Shown: positions 1 through 9,079, counted from the first letter of the stretch. The stretch: 64,000 bases of DNA from Novosphingobium sp. PhB57 (GCF_004342985.1 NZ_SMBO01000012.1:1-64000), one strand, 5' to 3'. Translations and numbers: made by a program. The notes: generated by a model from the letters alone, not told the origin.

Positions 1-10
1 TCAATGGTGA

Positions 11-87
<77 letters not shown>

Positions 88-304
88 TGAACATATCCGA
101 TACACACACGCACGGCACAGGCCAGGCAAGCGCGCTCGCATGGGCGCGCCTTGGTGCCGCACACACGCCGGCAGAACCCGAGAGGGGGAGCACGCCGCAG
201 GGAGAGCACCTCGCGAGTGCAGTTGGCTATACCCGCGACGCGCTCGGCAACCGGACCTGGTCTGACATGACGCCGGGATTTTTCTCCAAGCTTAATTAGG
301 CGAT

Positions 305-651
305 TTGAACGCCGTCCGTGCCTGGTGCCGGGAGGTCGGGGTGAAGTGGTGCTATATTGCCCCGGGCGAGCCTATGCAGCGTGGCCATGTCGAGAGCTTC
401 AACGGTTGCATTCGCAACGAGCTGCTCAATGAGACCCTGCTTCCAAGCCTGGACCATGTCTGCGTGGTGATCTTCGCTTGGGCCGAGGACTACAACCAGG
501 AGAGGCCGGAATCATCGCTTGAATACGAGACCTTGGGGCCTTCGCCACTGAACTGAATAAGCAATGGCATGCTGCGCTAGGCCCTACGGGCTCCGCTACG
601 CAGGCCATTGCTCGACCCGCGCCCATGCGTAACGGAGCTACCCGGCTCTAA
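305..651 (+). pseudogene. IS3-family transposase OrfB, C-terminal remnant with frameshift
   Basis: Only the end of an integrase-core (rve) transposase survives. The phrase [20 protein letters not shown] and the following [17 protein letters not shown] carry the late catalytic-core signature of IS3-type OrfB, including the glutamate of the DDE triad in 'GHVESFNG'. The reading frame then breaks near position 536-541: the first frame stops at 556, while the +1 frame continues [20 protein letters not shown] and on to a TAA at 649-651, the tail usual for this family. A one-base deletion explains this. The upstream two thirds of the element are missing. The bases after the stop, to about 690 (ending ...GGTAACGTCA), may be the right terminal repeat; no left end was found. 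The element is dead. Confidence 0.8.
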
Positions 652-975
652 TCCGCATTGGGTGAAACCTAGGGGTAACGTCATCAACACCGAGGAGGCT
701 CTTGTACGGCGTGATCCGTCAGGCCGCCTCGATTCTCATACCTTGGCCGGCTGTATCGAGTGAGGAGGACCAGCCAATGGCATCCTAAACCGGGACGGCT
801 TGGTCATGCGCGCGGGGCAGGATTGCTCGGCGTTCACGAAGCCCGCTTGGTATCCGGGCAGCGAGCCCGGTATCATCATGCGCAGTACATCCATGAGCTT
901 ATCGAAATAGCCCACGTCCACATTCGGCATCCTATCTCCGAACGGTATCCAACGCCGCATTCGTGCTGCGGGCAT
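652..975. other. non-coding stretch without recognised gene
   Basis: Nothing recognisable is encoded here. The first ~40 bases probably belong to the right end of the IS3 remnant. Open frames on both strands exist but show no family motif, no ribosome binding site and no consistent codon bias. Probably decayed mobile DNA plus the 3' region of the M23 peptidase gene. Confidence 0.4.
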
Positions 976-981
976 AAGAAA

Positions 982-1001
982 AGGCGGCCTTTCGGCCGCC
1001 T
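982..1001 (-). terminator. Rho-independent terminator of the M23 peptidase gene
   Basis: Read on the minus strand: AGGCGGCC, a GAAA tetraloop, GGCCGCCT, then TTTCTT. An 8-bp GC stem with a stable GNRA loop and a T tract, about 70 bases after the peptidase stop codon. Confidence 0.85.
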
Positions 1002-1069
1002 CTTCCCTCCTCTCCAAACCGTGTTGGCTGGGCTGTCTTTGCGCAGTCCCTGGCCGATCTGGAACTCTA

Positions 1070-1783
1070 TCAGCCGCCCGTCGAATCGGAGTCGGCTGCC
1101 GCCATGCGATCGCCCTGCATGTAGGGGATCGGGTTGACGGCTTCACCGTCGACGCGGACTTCGTAATGGAGGTGCGGGCCGGTCGAATTGCCGGTGGTGC
1201 CGACGAAACCGATCACGTCGCCTTTGTGGACCATCTGGCCTTCGGCAACGTTGAGGCGCGACATGTGGCCGTAACGGGTTTCGAGATCGCCGCCGTGTTC
1301 CAGCGCAACGAAGAGGCCATAGCCGCCAAACCAGGCGGCCTTGCCGACGACGCCGTCGGCAGTGGCATAAATGGGCGTGCCGATCGGGGCGCCGAGATCG
1401 ATGCCCTTGTGGGCACGGCGACCGCCGAGGATCGGGTGGTTGCGCATGCCGAAGCTGCTGGTCAGCTTGAGACCTTCAAGCGGCGTGCGCGAAGGGATCG
1501 AGACCGCGCCAAGCTTGGCGGCACCAGGGATCGAAGGCTTGGCCTTGGCCGAAGCCAGACCGGTTTCCTCGAAGTTCTGCCAGGAGCTGAAAAGGTTGTG
1601 GAACTGTTCGTCTTCTCCGCCGGCCGACTGGTTCGCGGCCTGGGCCGAGCGAAGCGGGGCGGAAATGTCGGCAGCGGCAGCGCTGCTGTTGGCCATCGCC
1701 GGGTGAGCGGCGACAAGAGATCCTGCGACGGCGACGGCACCGGTCACTGCGCGGAACTTGGCGAAGAATTTCGTTACGACCAC
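1070..1783 (-). CDS. M23 family metallopeptidase (LytM-type)
   Basis: Predicted periplasmic zinc endopeptidase that cuts peptidoglycan cross-links. A short basic N-terminus and hydrophobic stretch ending in AHPAMA look like a cleavable signal peptide. The C-terminal half is a typical M23 domain: TSSFGMRNHPILGGRRAHKG with the zinc-binding HKGIDLG motif, and HLHYEVR with the catalytic and ligand histidines. The region between is low-complexity with no clear coiled coil. I chose a GTG start at 1783 because AAGG lies 8 bases upstream and the signal peptide follows directly; the frame stays open to another GTG at 1849 without a ribosome binding site. Stand-alone gene with its own terminator. Exact target bond and any activator are unknown. 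Confidence 0.85.
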   Translation of the reverse strand: MVVTKFFAKFRAVTGAVAVAGSLVAAHPAMANSSAAAADISAPLRSAQAANQSAGGEDEQFHNLFSSWQNFEETGLASAKAKPSIPGAAKLGAVSIPSRTPLEGLKLTSSFGMRNHPILGGRRAHKGIDLGAPIGTPIYATADGVVGKAAWFGGYGLFVALEHGGDLETRYGHMSRLNVAEGQMVHKGDVIGFVGTTGNSTGPHLHYEVRVDGEAVNPIPYMQGDRMAAADSDSTGG

Positions 1784-1934
1784 TCGCAATACCTTGTTAT
1801 CCGCCGCGAGCGTTAGCCTGCGACGCCTGTATTTATGACGAACACGCACAGCGGCGCGTCGCGCAAACCCTTAACTGGAGATGGTCGGAACCCCCCGCCG
1901 TCTCGTGATCTGGAGTTATGCCGAACGATTGCGA

Positions 1935-2744
1935 TCAAGCAAGACTGGCGTAGAGATCGCGCGGTAAACCGGCTGCGAGGCGCGCCGAGTCGTTGAACGG
2001 CGGCTTAACAGCCCCTCCAAAGTGGCGGGAAACCAGGGTTTTCCAGAGGTCGTTCCGGCTCTCGTTCAACCGTTCGGCGACCTCGGCGAAATGAATTGCG
2101 CCGAACCGAACGTGCCGGATTTCATCGTCAAGGATTCGTTGGAGGATGCGCGCGCCGCGCTCGTCGCCATTGGCTTTCACCCGATCGAGGGTGGCCGGGG
2201 TAACATCCAGGCCGCGTGCTTCGAGCACCATCGGCACGACGGCGAGCCTGGCCGCCACGTCATGCGACGTCTTTCCGGCCGCTTCCCATAGGCCGTCATG
2301 CGCGGGCAGGGCGCCGTAATGGCTGCCGAGGCCGCGCAGATGACGGTCGATCAGCGCATAATGCATGGCCTCGTCGGCGGCGACCGAGAGGAAATCGCCG
2401 ACGAAGCGTTCGTCCATCTCGCCGCCGAATCGACCCGCCATGTCGAGTGCAAGGTCGATCGCCACGAATTCGATATGGGCGAGGGCGTGCCAGAGTGCGA
2501 TTCGCCCGCGTTCCGAGCCGCCCTTGCCGCGCTTGGGCATGCGGCTCGGGGGCAGAAGTTCCGGCGCTTCCGGCCGTCCCGGGACCGTGGGCATGGCCAC
2601 GTCGAACACGAAGGAAAGCCGGCCGAGCCGCCAATCGCGTGCGACCTTGCGCGTCATCATGGCCTTCGCGCGTGGATCGCATTCGAGCAGCGCCTCGCGG
2701 ATCGCGGAAGCGACGGATCGGGTCTTTACCGGCGAACGGGACAT
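1935..2744 (-). CDS. DUF455 ferritin-like domain protein
   Basis: A 269-residue protein of the DUF455 family, an all-helical ferritin-like fold related to tRNA-modifying MiaE-type di-iron proteins. The fold is supported by paired E/H motifs: ALAHIEFVAIDLALD, AADEAMHYALIDRHL and LDDEIRHVRFG, spaced as in di-metal four-helix bundles. The biochemical role of the family is not established. The ATG shares its A with the last base of the bcp stop codon (TAATG), so translation is probably coupled to bcp and, through it, to glnE. No signal peptide or membrane segment. The ORF remains open far upstream in this frame, but that is antisense-free overlap with bcp and not a longer protein. Confidence 0.85.
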   Translation of the reverse strand: MSRSPVKTRSVASAIREALLECDPRAKAMMTRKVARDWRLGRLSFVFDVAMPTVPGRPEAPELLPPSRMPKRGKGGSERGRIALWHALAHIEFVAIDLALDMAGRFGGEMDERFVGDFLSVAADEAMHYALIDRHLRGLGSHYGALPAHDGLWEAAGKTSHDVAARLAVVPMVLEARGLDVTPATLDRVKANGDERGARILQRILDDEIRHVRFGAIHFAEVAERLNESRNDLWKTLVSRHFGGAVKPPFNDSARLAAGLPRDLYASLA

Positions 2745-3220
2745 TAGAGAGCCTTCGCGGCCTCCAGCACCTGCTGGGCGTGGTCCTTGACCTTCACCTT
2801 GTTCCACACGCGGGCGATCTTGCCGTCCGGTCCGATCAGGTAGGTGGTGCGCACCATGCCCATATAGGTGCGCCCGTAGTTCTGCTTTTCGGTCCAGATG
2901 CCGAGCGCGTCGGAGAGGCCGTTTTCCTCTGCGTCCGTGGCGAGCGGGGCCTTGAGATCGTGCTTGGCGATGAAGTTCTGGTGCCTTTTCGCCGAGTCCT
3001 TGCTGACGCCGAGCAGCGCGGTGCCCGCCGCTTCGAACTGATCCTTCAGGGCCGAGAACTCGATGTTTTCGGTGGTGCAGCCCGGGGTGCTGTCCTTGGG
3101 ATAGAAGAACACCACCAGTTTGCGCCCTGCGAAGTCCGAGGCCTTGATGCTGCCGCCTTCGGGCGTTTCGAGCGCGACGTCGGGGAAAGTGTCGCCGGTT
3201 TCGGGAAGGCGGGTGGTCAT
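2744..3220 (-). CDS. bcp: peroxiredoxin, Bcp/PrxQ type (1-Cys form)
   Basis: Thiol peroxidase that reduces hydrogen peroxide and organic hydroperoxides in the cytoplasm. 158 residues, the usual length. The peroxidatic cysteine is Cys48 in YPKDSTPGCTTEN. The site of the resolving cysteine of E. coli Bcp, five residues on, is Ile53, and there is no other cysteine in the protein, so this is a 1-Cys peroxiredoxin that must be reduced by an external thiol. The start ATG overlaps the glnE stop (ATGA at 3217-3220) and the stop overlaps the DUF455 start by one base, giving a tight three-gene unit. Confidence 0.93.
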   Translation of the reverse strand: MTTRLPETGDTFPDVALETPEGGSIKASDFAGRKLVVFFYPKDSTPGCTTENIEFSALKDQFEAAGTALLGVSKDSAKRHQNFIAKHDLKAPLATDAEENGLSDALGIWTEKQNYGRTYMGMVRTTYLIGPDGKIARVWNKVKVKDHAQQVLEAAKAL

Positions 3221-5970
3221 CGGGAAATCTCCAGTGCTTCGTCGAAGGCCTCCGCCCATGCTGCCGCCACTTGCGCGCGGGCCTGGGCCAGGCTGGTTTC
3301 GAGGTCCTGCCAGTCGCCATAGCCGCATGCGCGAACAAGCGCCATGCAGGCGGCGCTGACCGGCTTGAGCGAATCGGGCGCCAGCAGGCGGGCGGCCACG
3401 AGCAGGCGGGTCAGCACGTCGTGTGCCTGCTGCAGGCTGGCCGGGAGCAGGGACTGCGCAGTGAGCAGGCGCAGCGCCTCGCCCAGATCCGCATCCAGGC
3501 CGGCGCCGCTGCGAAGCTGGGTGAAGTGAACCAGGAATTCGAGGTCGACCAGCCCGCCACGCATCAGCTTGACGTCGAGCGGACCCTTGGGCGGTTTGTG
3601 TTCGGCCATGCGCGCGCGCATTTCCAGGACGTCGGTTCGCAGTTTCACCGGATCGCGCGGCGCGGTGAGGACGTCGCGGACGATCGCGGCGAGGCGGCCG
3701 CGCGCCTCTTCGCTGCCGTAGAGCGCCCGCGCGCGGCAGAGCGCCATGTGCTCCCAGGTCCAGGCCTGCTCCTGCTGGTAGCGGGCGAAGCTTTCGAGAC
3801 TGGCGGCGGGGGGGCCTTGCTCTCCGGAGGGGCGAAGGCGCGTGTCCACTTCGTAGAGCGCGCCCTCGGCCGTCTGCACGGAGAGCGCGGCGGTCACGCG
3901 CTGGGACAGGCGGTTGTAGTAGAGCGTGGCGCCAAGCGGCCGGCGGCCGTTTGATTCGCCCGCAAAGTCGCCGGTGAACAGGTAGATGAGATCGAGGTCG
4001 GAGGCATGGGTGAGCACGCCGCCGCCCATCCGCCCGAGGCCCAGCACTGCCAGCTCGCTGTCCGGCACTTCGCCGTGAACCTCCCGGAATTCCGCCACGG
4101 CGGCATCGGTGAGAACCACCAGCGCGGCTTCGGCGATGCGGCCGAGGGCATGGCCGATCTCCAGCGGATCGTTGACGCCTTCGATCAGCTGCACGCCGAG
4201 AGCGAAGCGGCGATCGCCGACTTTGCGGCGCACGGTGTTGAGCTTGCGCTCGTAATCGTCACCGGCTTCGAATCGCCCGAATTCGTCGACCAGCTCGGGC
4301 AGGGTGCCGGGCAGGTCGAAGGCGCTGGCGTCGATCAGCGGGTCCAGCAGGTCGGCGCGGCGGGCGAGTGCATCGGCCAGCGGCGGGGCCAGGCTGAGGA
4401 TCCGCGCCAGCCGTTCGATCAGGGCGGGGCGCGCCTCCAGCAGGCGGAACAGGTTGATCGCCGTGGGCAGGTTGTTGAGCAGTTGCTCCCACCGCGCCAT
4501 GGCGCGCTCCGGTTCCGGCGCGGCGGCCAGGGCGGCGAGCAGTCCGGGGCGGATCGCCTCGAAAGCCACTCTGGCGGCATCGGACCGCAAGGCGCGCATC
4601 CGGCCGGAGAGCCAGCCCTCGATCCGCGAGACCATGGCGTCGGGATCGGCGAAACCCATGCGCATGAGTTCGTCGCGCAGATCCTCCTGAGCTGGCGCCG
4701 GCACGGCTACCGCGGAGCCCCCGCCGGTTCCACTGCCCGGCGGCAGGTTGGCCATGACCAGTGCATCGTAGCGCTCGCCCACGGCATCGGTGATCCGGGT
4801 TAGTTCGGCGATCAGTGCCGCGCCGTCCGGCAGGCCGTCGAGCCGGGCCACTTCGTCAAGCAGGTCTTCCTTCACGGGCAGCGAATGGGTCTGCTGATCC
4901 TGCATCATCTGCAGGCGGTGCTCGACGGTGCGCAGGCGGTCGTAGCTTTCGCCCAGCAGGCGGGCATCCTCGGGCGGGACCAGACCCGCTTCGGCCAGGG
5001 CATCGAGGGTGGCGCGCGTCCCGCGCAGGCGCAGCGCGGGGTTGCGGCCGCCGTGGATGAGCTGGTGAGTCTGGGCGTAGAACTCCACCTCGCGAATGCC
5101 GCCGCGGCCCTTCTTGAGGTCGAAGCCGGGACCGACCGTCACGCTGCCGCGGCTATTGGCGCGAATCTGCGCGGTGAGACGACCGATCTCGGCAATGGCG
5201 CCGAAATCGAGGCTCTTGCGCCAGACGAACGAGCGGATCGCGGCGAGGAAAGCCTCCCCCGCGGCAATGTCGCCCGAGCAGGCGCGGGCGCGGATGAAGG
5301 CGGCACGTTCCCAGGCCAGGGCGGATGATTCGTAATGAGTCAGCGCGCCGTTGATCGAGATCGCCAGCGGACTGACCTCGGAGGCCGGGCGCAGGCGCAG
5401 ATCGGTGCGGAAGACGTAGCCCTCGTCGGTCACGCCGGCCAGCGTTTCCACCACGGCGCGCGCCACGCGCTGGGCCGCTTCGCCCGGTTCGTCGCGTTCG
5501 CGGCGGGGGAGCAGCTGGGGGTCGAACAGCAGGATCGGATCGATGTCCGAGCTGTAGTTCAGCTCGCCCGCGCCGTGCTTGCCAAGGGCGAGGGCCAGGA
5601 AGCCGGCCGGCTCGGCATCGGGCACGCGGCGGCGGATGCCTTCCGCGATGGCGGCGTCCAGCGCGCGGTCGGCCAGGGCGGACAGTTCGCCCGTCACTTT
5701 GAGCAGCGGGAAGGCTCCGGCCAGGTCGCCGATGGCGAGCGCAAGGGCCAGGGCCTGCTTCTCGCGCCGCAACGCCGCGCCGACGCTGGGCGCGCCTTCG
5801 CCGGCGGCACGCGCCCAGTCCAGGGCGGCATCGCCTTGTCCGGCGGCGAGCCGTTCGGTCAACGCGGGCAGGCGGTCCAGCGCGCTGGAGAGGTAGGGAG
5901 CATGGGCGCGGGCACGGGCGATCGCGCCGGTCCAGTCGGCCTGAGGTGCGGCATTGGGTTCGGCATCCAT
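3217..5970 (-). CDS. glnE: bifunctional glutamine synthetase adenylyltransferase/deadenylylase
   Basis: Attaches AMP to and removes it from glutamine synthetase, setting its activity to nitrogen status, normally under control of PII protein. 917 residues with the expected two nucleotidyltransferase domains: an N-terminal one with GKHGAGELNYSSDIDPILLF near residues 130-149 (deadenylylation) and a C-terminal one with GRMGGGVLTHASDLDLIYLF near 650-665 (adenylylation). The frame is open 360 bases further upstream, over the divergent agmatine deiminase start; I place the start at ATG 5970 (MDAEPNAAPQ) because the extension is Pro/Gly/Arg-rich and unlike the family. First gene of the glnE-bcp-DUF455 unit. 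Confidence 0.95.
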   Translation of the reverse strand: MDAEPNAAPQADWTGAIARARAHAPYLSSALDRLPALTERLAAGQGDAALDWARAAGEGAPSVGAALRREKQALALALAIGDLAGAFPLLKVTGELSALADRALDAAIAEGIRRRVPDAEPAGFLALALGKHGAGELNYSSDIDPILLFDPQLLPRRERDEPGEAAQRVARAVVETLAGVTDEGYVFRTDLRLRPASEVSPLAISINGALTHYESSALAWERAAFIRARACSGDIAAGEAFLAAIRSFVWRKSLDFGAIAEIGRLTAQIRANSRGSVTVGPGFDLKKGRGGIREVEFYAQTHQLIHGGRNPALRLRGTRATLDALAEAGLVPPEDARLLGESYDRLRTVEHRLQMMQDQQTHSLPVKEDLLDEVARLDGLPDGAALIAELTRITDAVGERYDALVMANLPPGSGTGGGSAVAVPAPAQEDLRDELMRMGFADPDAMVSRIEGWLSGRMRALRSDAARVAFEAIRPGLLAALAAAPEPERAMARWEQLLNNLPTAINLFRLLEARPALIERLARILSLAPPLADALARRADLLDPLIDASAFDLPGTLPELVDEFGRFEAGDDYERKLNTVRRKVGDRRFALGVQLIEGVNDPLEIGHALGRIAEAALVVLTDAAVAEFREVHGEVPDSELAVLGLGRMGGGVLTHASDLDLIYLFTGDFAGESNGRRPLGATLYYNRLSQRVTAALSVQTAEGALYEVDTRLRPSGEQGPPAASLESFARYQQEQAWTWEHMALCRARALYGSEEARGRLAAIVRDVLTAPRDPVKLRTDVLEMRARMAEHKPPKGPLDVKLMRGGLVDLEFLVHFTQLRSGAGLDADLGEALRLLTAQSLLPASLQQAHDVLTRLLVAARLLAPDSLKPVSAACMALVRACGYGDWQDLETSLAQARAQVAAAWAEAFDEALEISR

Positions 5971-6151
5971 CCCGGCTTCCTGCCCGCCGCTGCCGCGCAG
6001 GGCAAGCGCCTGCGGGCACGGGAATGCCAATTCGGGGCGGCAGGCCGGCGTACCCGGTGACATTGCGGCATTGCCCCGAAGGCGGCGCTCTTCTATCGGC
6101 TCGGCCATTCGCGGCGGCAGGCCTTGCTCCGCGGCTGAAGGAGGTTGCCCC

Positions 6152-7132
6152 GTGACGTTCGCCCTTCCCCCCGAATGGCATGCCCAGGACTGGATCTGGA
6201 TCGGATTTCCGCACGATCCCGTCGAATGGCCGGGTTTCCTCGAAGCCGCGCAGGAGCAGATGGCCGCTTTCGCATCCGCCGTTGCCGAATCGGGGCAGGA
6301 AGTGCGCCTGGTCGTGCGCGATGAGGCCAACCGGGCGCGGGCGGCCTCGCTGGTCTCTTCGAAAGTGAATCTGGAAGTGCGCCATTATGGCGACGTCTGG
6401 CTGCGCGATACCGGACCGCTGGTCGTGGCCGACGGCAACCGTGCGCTGAAGGCGATGCGGTTCGGCTTCAATGGCTGGGGCGGCAAGTACCTGATGGACG
6501 GCGACCAGGAGATCGGCGCCGAACTGGCGCGCGATGCCGGGCTGGATGTCGAGACGGCGGACTGGATCCTGGAAGGCGGCGCGCTCGACGGGGACGGCAC
6601 CGGCCTGGTCGCCACCACCGAGCAATGCCTGCTCAATCCCAATCGCAACCCGCACCTGACGCGCGGCGATCTGGAAATGCGGCTCCGGCGCGACCTCGGT
6701 TATGATCGGGTGCTGTGGCTGGGTGACGGCCTTATCAACGACCATACCGATGGCCATGTCGACAACCTCGCCCGCTTCGTGGCGGCGAACGTCCTGGCCC
6801 TGCCGCGGGCGACGGGCCCGAACGACCCCAATGCCGCCATCTATGCCGACGCCAAGGCCCGTGCCGAGGCCATGGGGGTTACCGTGCGCGAAGTCCCCTC
6901 GCCCGGCCGGGTGGAAACGGACGGCCGGATTGAGCCTGCCAGCTACATGAACTTCGCGATCACCTCCAAACTGGTGGTCGTGCCGATCTACGGCACGGAG
7001 CATGACGAAGCGGGCGTGGCGGCGATCGCGGACTTGTTCCCCGACCGCGATACCCTGGGCATCATGGCCGACGCGGTTCTGGCCGGCGGTGGTTCGTTCC
7101 ACTGCTCCAGCCAGCAGATGCCGTCGCGCTGA
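6152..7132 (+). CDS. aguA: agmatine deiminase (peptidyl-arginine deiminase family)
   Basis: Hydrolyses agmatine to N-carbamoylputrescine and ammonia, the first step from agmatine to putrescine. 326 residues. Family motifs: DVWLRDTGPL with catalytic Asp, HTDGHVDNLARF, and the nucleophilic Cys318 in GGGSFHCSSQQMP. The start is a GTG with a strong GAAGGAGG site 8 bases upstream; an in-frame upstream ATG at 5954 lies inside glnE and lacks one. The partner N-carbamoylputrescine amidohydrolase, often next door, is not in this window. Divergent from glnE. Confidence 0.93.
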   Translation: MTFALPPEWHAQDWIWIGFPHDPVEWPGFLEAAQEQMAAFASAVAESGQEVRLVVRDEANRARAASLVSSKVNLEVRHYGDVWLRDTGPLVVADGNRALKAMRFGFNGWGGKYLMDGDQEIGAELARDAGLDVETADWILEGGALDGDGTGLVATTEQCLLNPNRNPHLTRGDLEMRLRRDLGYDRVLWLGDGLINDHTDGHVDNLARFVAANVLALPRATGPNDPNAAIYADAKARAEAMGVTVREVPSPGRVETDGRIEPASYMNFAITSKLVVVPIYGTEHDEAGVAAIADLFPDRDTLGIMADAVLAGGGSFHCSSQQMPSR

Positions 7133-7199
7133 TCGCGGGCGATCCCGGAACCACTGGCTTTAACGGATTGGCAAGGGGTTGCCGTGCATTACCGCATGC

Positions 7200-7325
7200 A
7201 TGGCTCGTATCGTCGCACTTGCGCATGGCGCTCAGAACCTCAGGCAGGGTGAATTTCTGCGCGCCGCGCTTGTGTGCGGCTGCGCACTGGCGCTGATTCT
7301 GGCCAAGGATGTCCTGCCTTTCTGA
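7200..7325 (+). CDS. possible 41-residue membrane peptide
   Basis: Short frame starting MARIVALAHG and ending LALILAKDVLPF, with one hydrophobic helix of about 17 residues. No good ribosome binding site: AAGGGG lies 21 bases upstream of the ATG, and an in-frame TTG is too close to it. Small one-helix proteins of this shape are common in sphingomonads but I cannot name a family. May be a chance frame. Confidence 0.3.
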   Translation: MARIVALAHGAQNLRQGEFLRAALVCGCALALILAKDVLPF

Positions 7326-7533
7326 CCGCCAGTCCAACCGGATCGCGACGGATGCCGGACAATTTCCATTTCATTTCAAAATATTTTCGATAGCGGCCGG
7401 CGGCCTGCCGTTTCTGCTGCACCGCACATCGTGTCTGCTGCGTTGCAGCAAAGAAATGTCACGCAAGTTCGATGCAATCGAAATTATCCTTCCCCAGTTT
7501 ACCCGTTCGCGTATCTGGAAAAGGAGACTCACC
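7326..7533. promoter_or_regulatory. AT-rich upstream region of the small membrane protein/bestrophin operon
   Basis: About 200 bases without a gene. The part around 7362-7392 is unusually A/T-rich for this genome and is the likely promoter region. A short inverted repeat, CTGCTGC-GTT-GCAGCA, sits near 7435-7450. No consensus promoter can be assigned with confidence. Confidence 0.35.
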
Positions 7534-7743
7534 ATGCGCCACATGTCTGACGCCGAGCGGACTCGCCTTCGCCAATCGCTTGTCGGTAATTTTCTGCTAT
7601 TGCTCTTCGGTCTGGGCGTGCTGGGCTTTCTCGTCGCCATCGACAGGGCGGACTGGTTCACCTTGAGGCCGGTTTCGGGCACTTCTGTCGCGCTTTCGCA
7701 TGCCGCCACATCGGCGCATGGAGGGGATTCCGCCAAGCAATGA
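7534..7743 (+). CDS. small single-pass membrane protein upstream of bestrophin
   Basis: 69 residues, one transmembrane helix (NFLLLLFGLGVLGFLVAI) after a charged N-terminus, then a Ser/Ala/His-rich tail. ATG is preceded by AAAAGGAGA at a good distance. The last codons overlap the bestrophin ATG (ATGA at 7740-7743), so the two are translated together; it may be an accessory subunit of the channel, which is inference from position only. No family recognised. Confidence 0.7.
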   Translation: MRHMSDAERTRLRQSLVGNFLLLLFGLGVLGFLVAIDRADWFTLRPVSGTSVALSHAATSAHGGDSAKQ

Positions 7744-8627
7744 TCGTCACTGCCTCGCTGCAACCTGTCCAGATCTTCCGCGAAATCTGGAAACCGCTGA
7801 CCTTGCTGTTCGTGTGGGACATCATCGTCACGGTGACCTATTTCGTGCTGCCCTTCCATGCGCCCGAACTGCCGGTGACGCTGTTCGGCTCGGCGCTGGC
7901 GCTGTTCCTCGGCTTCCGAAGCAATTCCGCCTACCAGCGCTGGTGGGAAGGGCGCGGCCTCTGGGGGCTGATGATCAATGCCAGCCGCAACATCGCGCGT
8001 GCGGCCCGCAATTTCATGCCCGATCCCGAGGCGGCCGAACTGAAGCGCCGCATCGTCCTGCGCCAGATCGCCTACGTCAACGCGCTGCGCTGCCAGCTGC
8101 GCCGCATCAAGCCCGATGCCGAAGTCCTGCGCATGCTGTCGCGCGGGGACGCCGATGCCTCGCTGGAGCGCGCCAACGTGGCGAACGGCATTCTCGACGA
8201 GACCGGCCACCGCATCGACGAAGCGCGGCGCAAGGGCTGGATCGACACGATCCAGCAGGCGCAGATGGAGGCCGTTCTGGTCGATATCGCCAATTCCCAA
8301 GGCGGGATGGAGCGACTCAAGAACACGCCGCTACCCTATCAGTACCGTTTCTTCCCGATCGTCTTCACGCACATGTTCTGCATCCTGCTGCCGATCGGCC
8401 TGGTGGAGACGCTGGGCGTGGCGACGCCGCTGGGCTCGACGATCGCGGGCATCATGTTCCTGGCGGTGCTCGCCATTGGCGACGACCTGGTCGATCCTTT
8501 CGCCAACACCGTGCACGACCTGCCGCTCAATGCGATGTGCCGCACGATCGAGATCGACCTCCTCCAGTCCATCGGCGAGGAAGCACCGCCGCCGATCGTG
8601 GCCGACAAGCACGGCGTCCTGTGGTGA
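7740..8627 (+). CDS. bestrophin-type (UPF0187) anion channel protein
   Basis: 295-residue inner-membrane protein of the bestrophin family, pentameric ion channels; bacterial members have been reported as anion or cation channels. N-terminal pair of helices (LLFVWDIIVTVTYFVLPF; TLFGSALALFLGFRSNSAYQ) followed by the family motif RSNSAYQRWWEGRGLWG, then a soluble helical part and two more helices around 200-240 (FTHMFCILLPIGLVETLG). The conserved acidic patch near DDLVDPFANTVHDLP is also present. Translationally coupled to the preceding small membrane protein. Confidence 0.9.
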   Translation: MIVTASLQPVQIFREIWKPLTLLFVWDIIVTVTYFVLPFHAPELPVTLFGSALALFLGFRSNSAYQRWWEGRGLWGLMINASRNIARAARNFMPDPEAAELKRRIVLRQIAYVNALRCQLRRIKPDAEVLRMLSRGDADASLERANVANGILDETGHRIDEARRKGWIDTIQQAQMEAVLVDIANSQGGMERLKNTPLPYQYRFFPIVFTHMFCILLPIGLVETLGVATPLGSTIAGIMFLAVLAIGDDLVDPFANTVHDLPLNAMCRTIEIDLLQSIGEEAPPPIVADKHGVLW

Positions 8628-8678
8628 GCCGCTTGTGAACGTCTTGTGATGAACGCCGGGCGGGCCTAGGGCGGTCAC

Positions 8679-9020
8679 ATGGCCAGAGCAGACCGCCTCG
8701 AACGCATGGACAACCGCCGTGCCGACCTTGAAACCGATTACCGCGCTGCGCTGATCGAAGCCTTGCAGGCGACGGCGGCGGGGCAGTGGGGCCTGTTCGG
8801 CCATACGAAGGACAAGCAGCACAAGGCCAAGGCGGCGCCGATGCTCGATGCGCTCGGCGAGATCGCCGACGAGATCGACGATCTGCGCGACCAGCTGGAC
8901 ATGGAGCCGTTCGCGCTCCACCGCGAATTCCTTGCCGCGCGCGGGCCGGTGCAATCCGATGCCGTTGGCGAGCCGAAGCAGGCGCAGGCCTGGCTGGAGC
9001 GGCTGACTCGCGGGAGCTGA
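8679..9020 (+). CDS. conserved hypothetical protein, charged and helical
   Basis: 113 residues, soluble, rich in Arg, Asp, Glu and Ala, predicted mostly helical with a possible coiled coil around IADEIDDLRDQLDME. Ribosome binding site is weak (AGGGCGG). No domain recognised. It lies 51 bases after the bestrophin gene and could be in the same transcript. Confidence 0.65.
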   Translation: MARADRLERMDNRRADLETDYRAALIEALQATAAGQWGLFGHTKDKQHKAKAAPMLDALGEIADEIDDLRDQLDMEPFALHREFLAARGPVQSDAVGEPKQAQAWLERLTRGS

Positions 9021-9079
9021 TCGCCGTTTCGCCTTCGTGCTAAGGCTGGCGGTGTTTCAGCAAAGGGAATCACCGGCTC

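Noticed and set aside
736-1146. 136-residue minus-strand frame
   Set aside because: Overlaps the terminator and the M23 gene in another frame; no motif recognised.
5971-6330. N-terminal extension of glnE
   Set aside because: Overlaps the divergent agmatine deiminase start and is Arg/Pro/Gly-rich, unlike the family.
5153-7102. 649-codon minus-strand frame across agmatine deiminase and glnE
   Set aside because: It is antisense to aguA and out of frame with glnE; no family motif.
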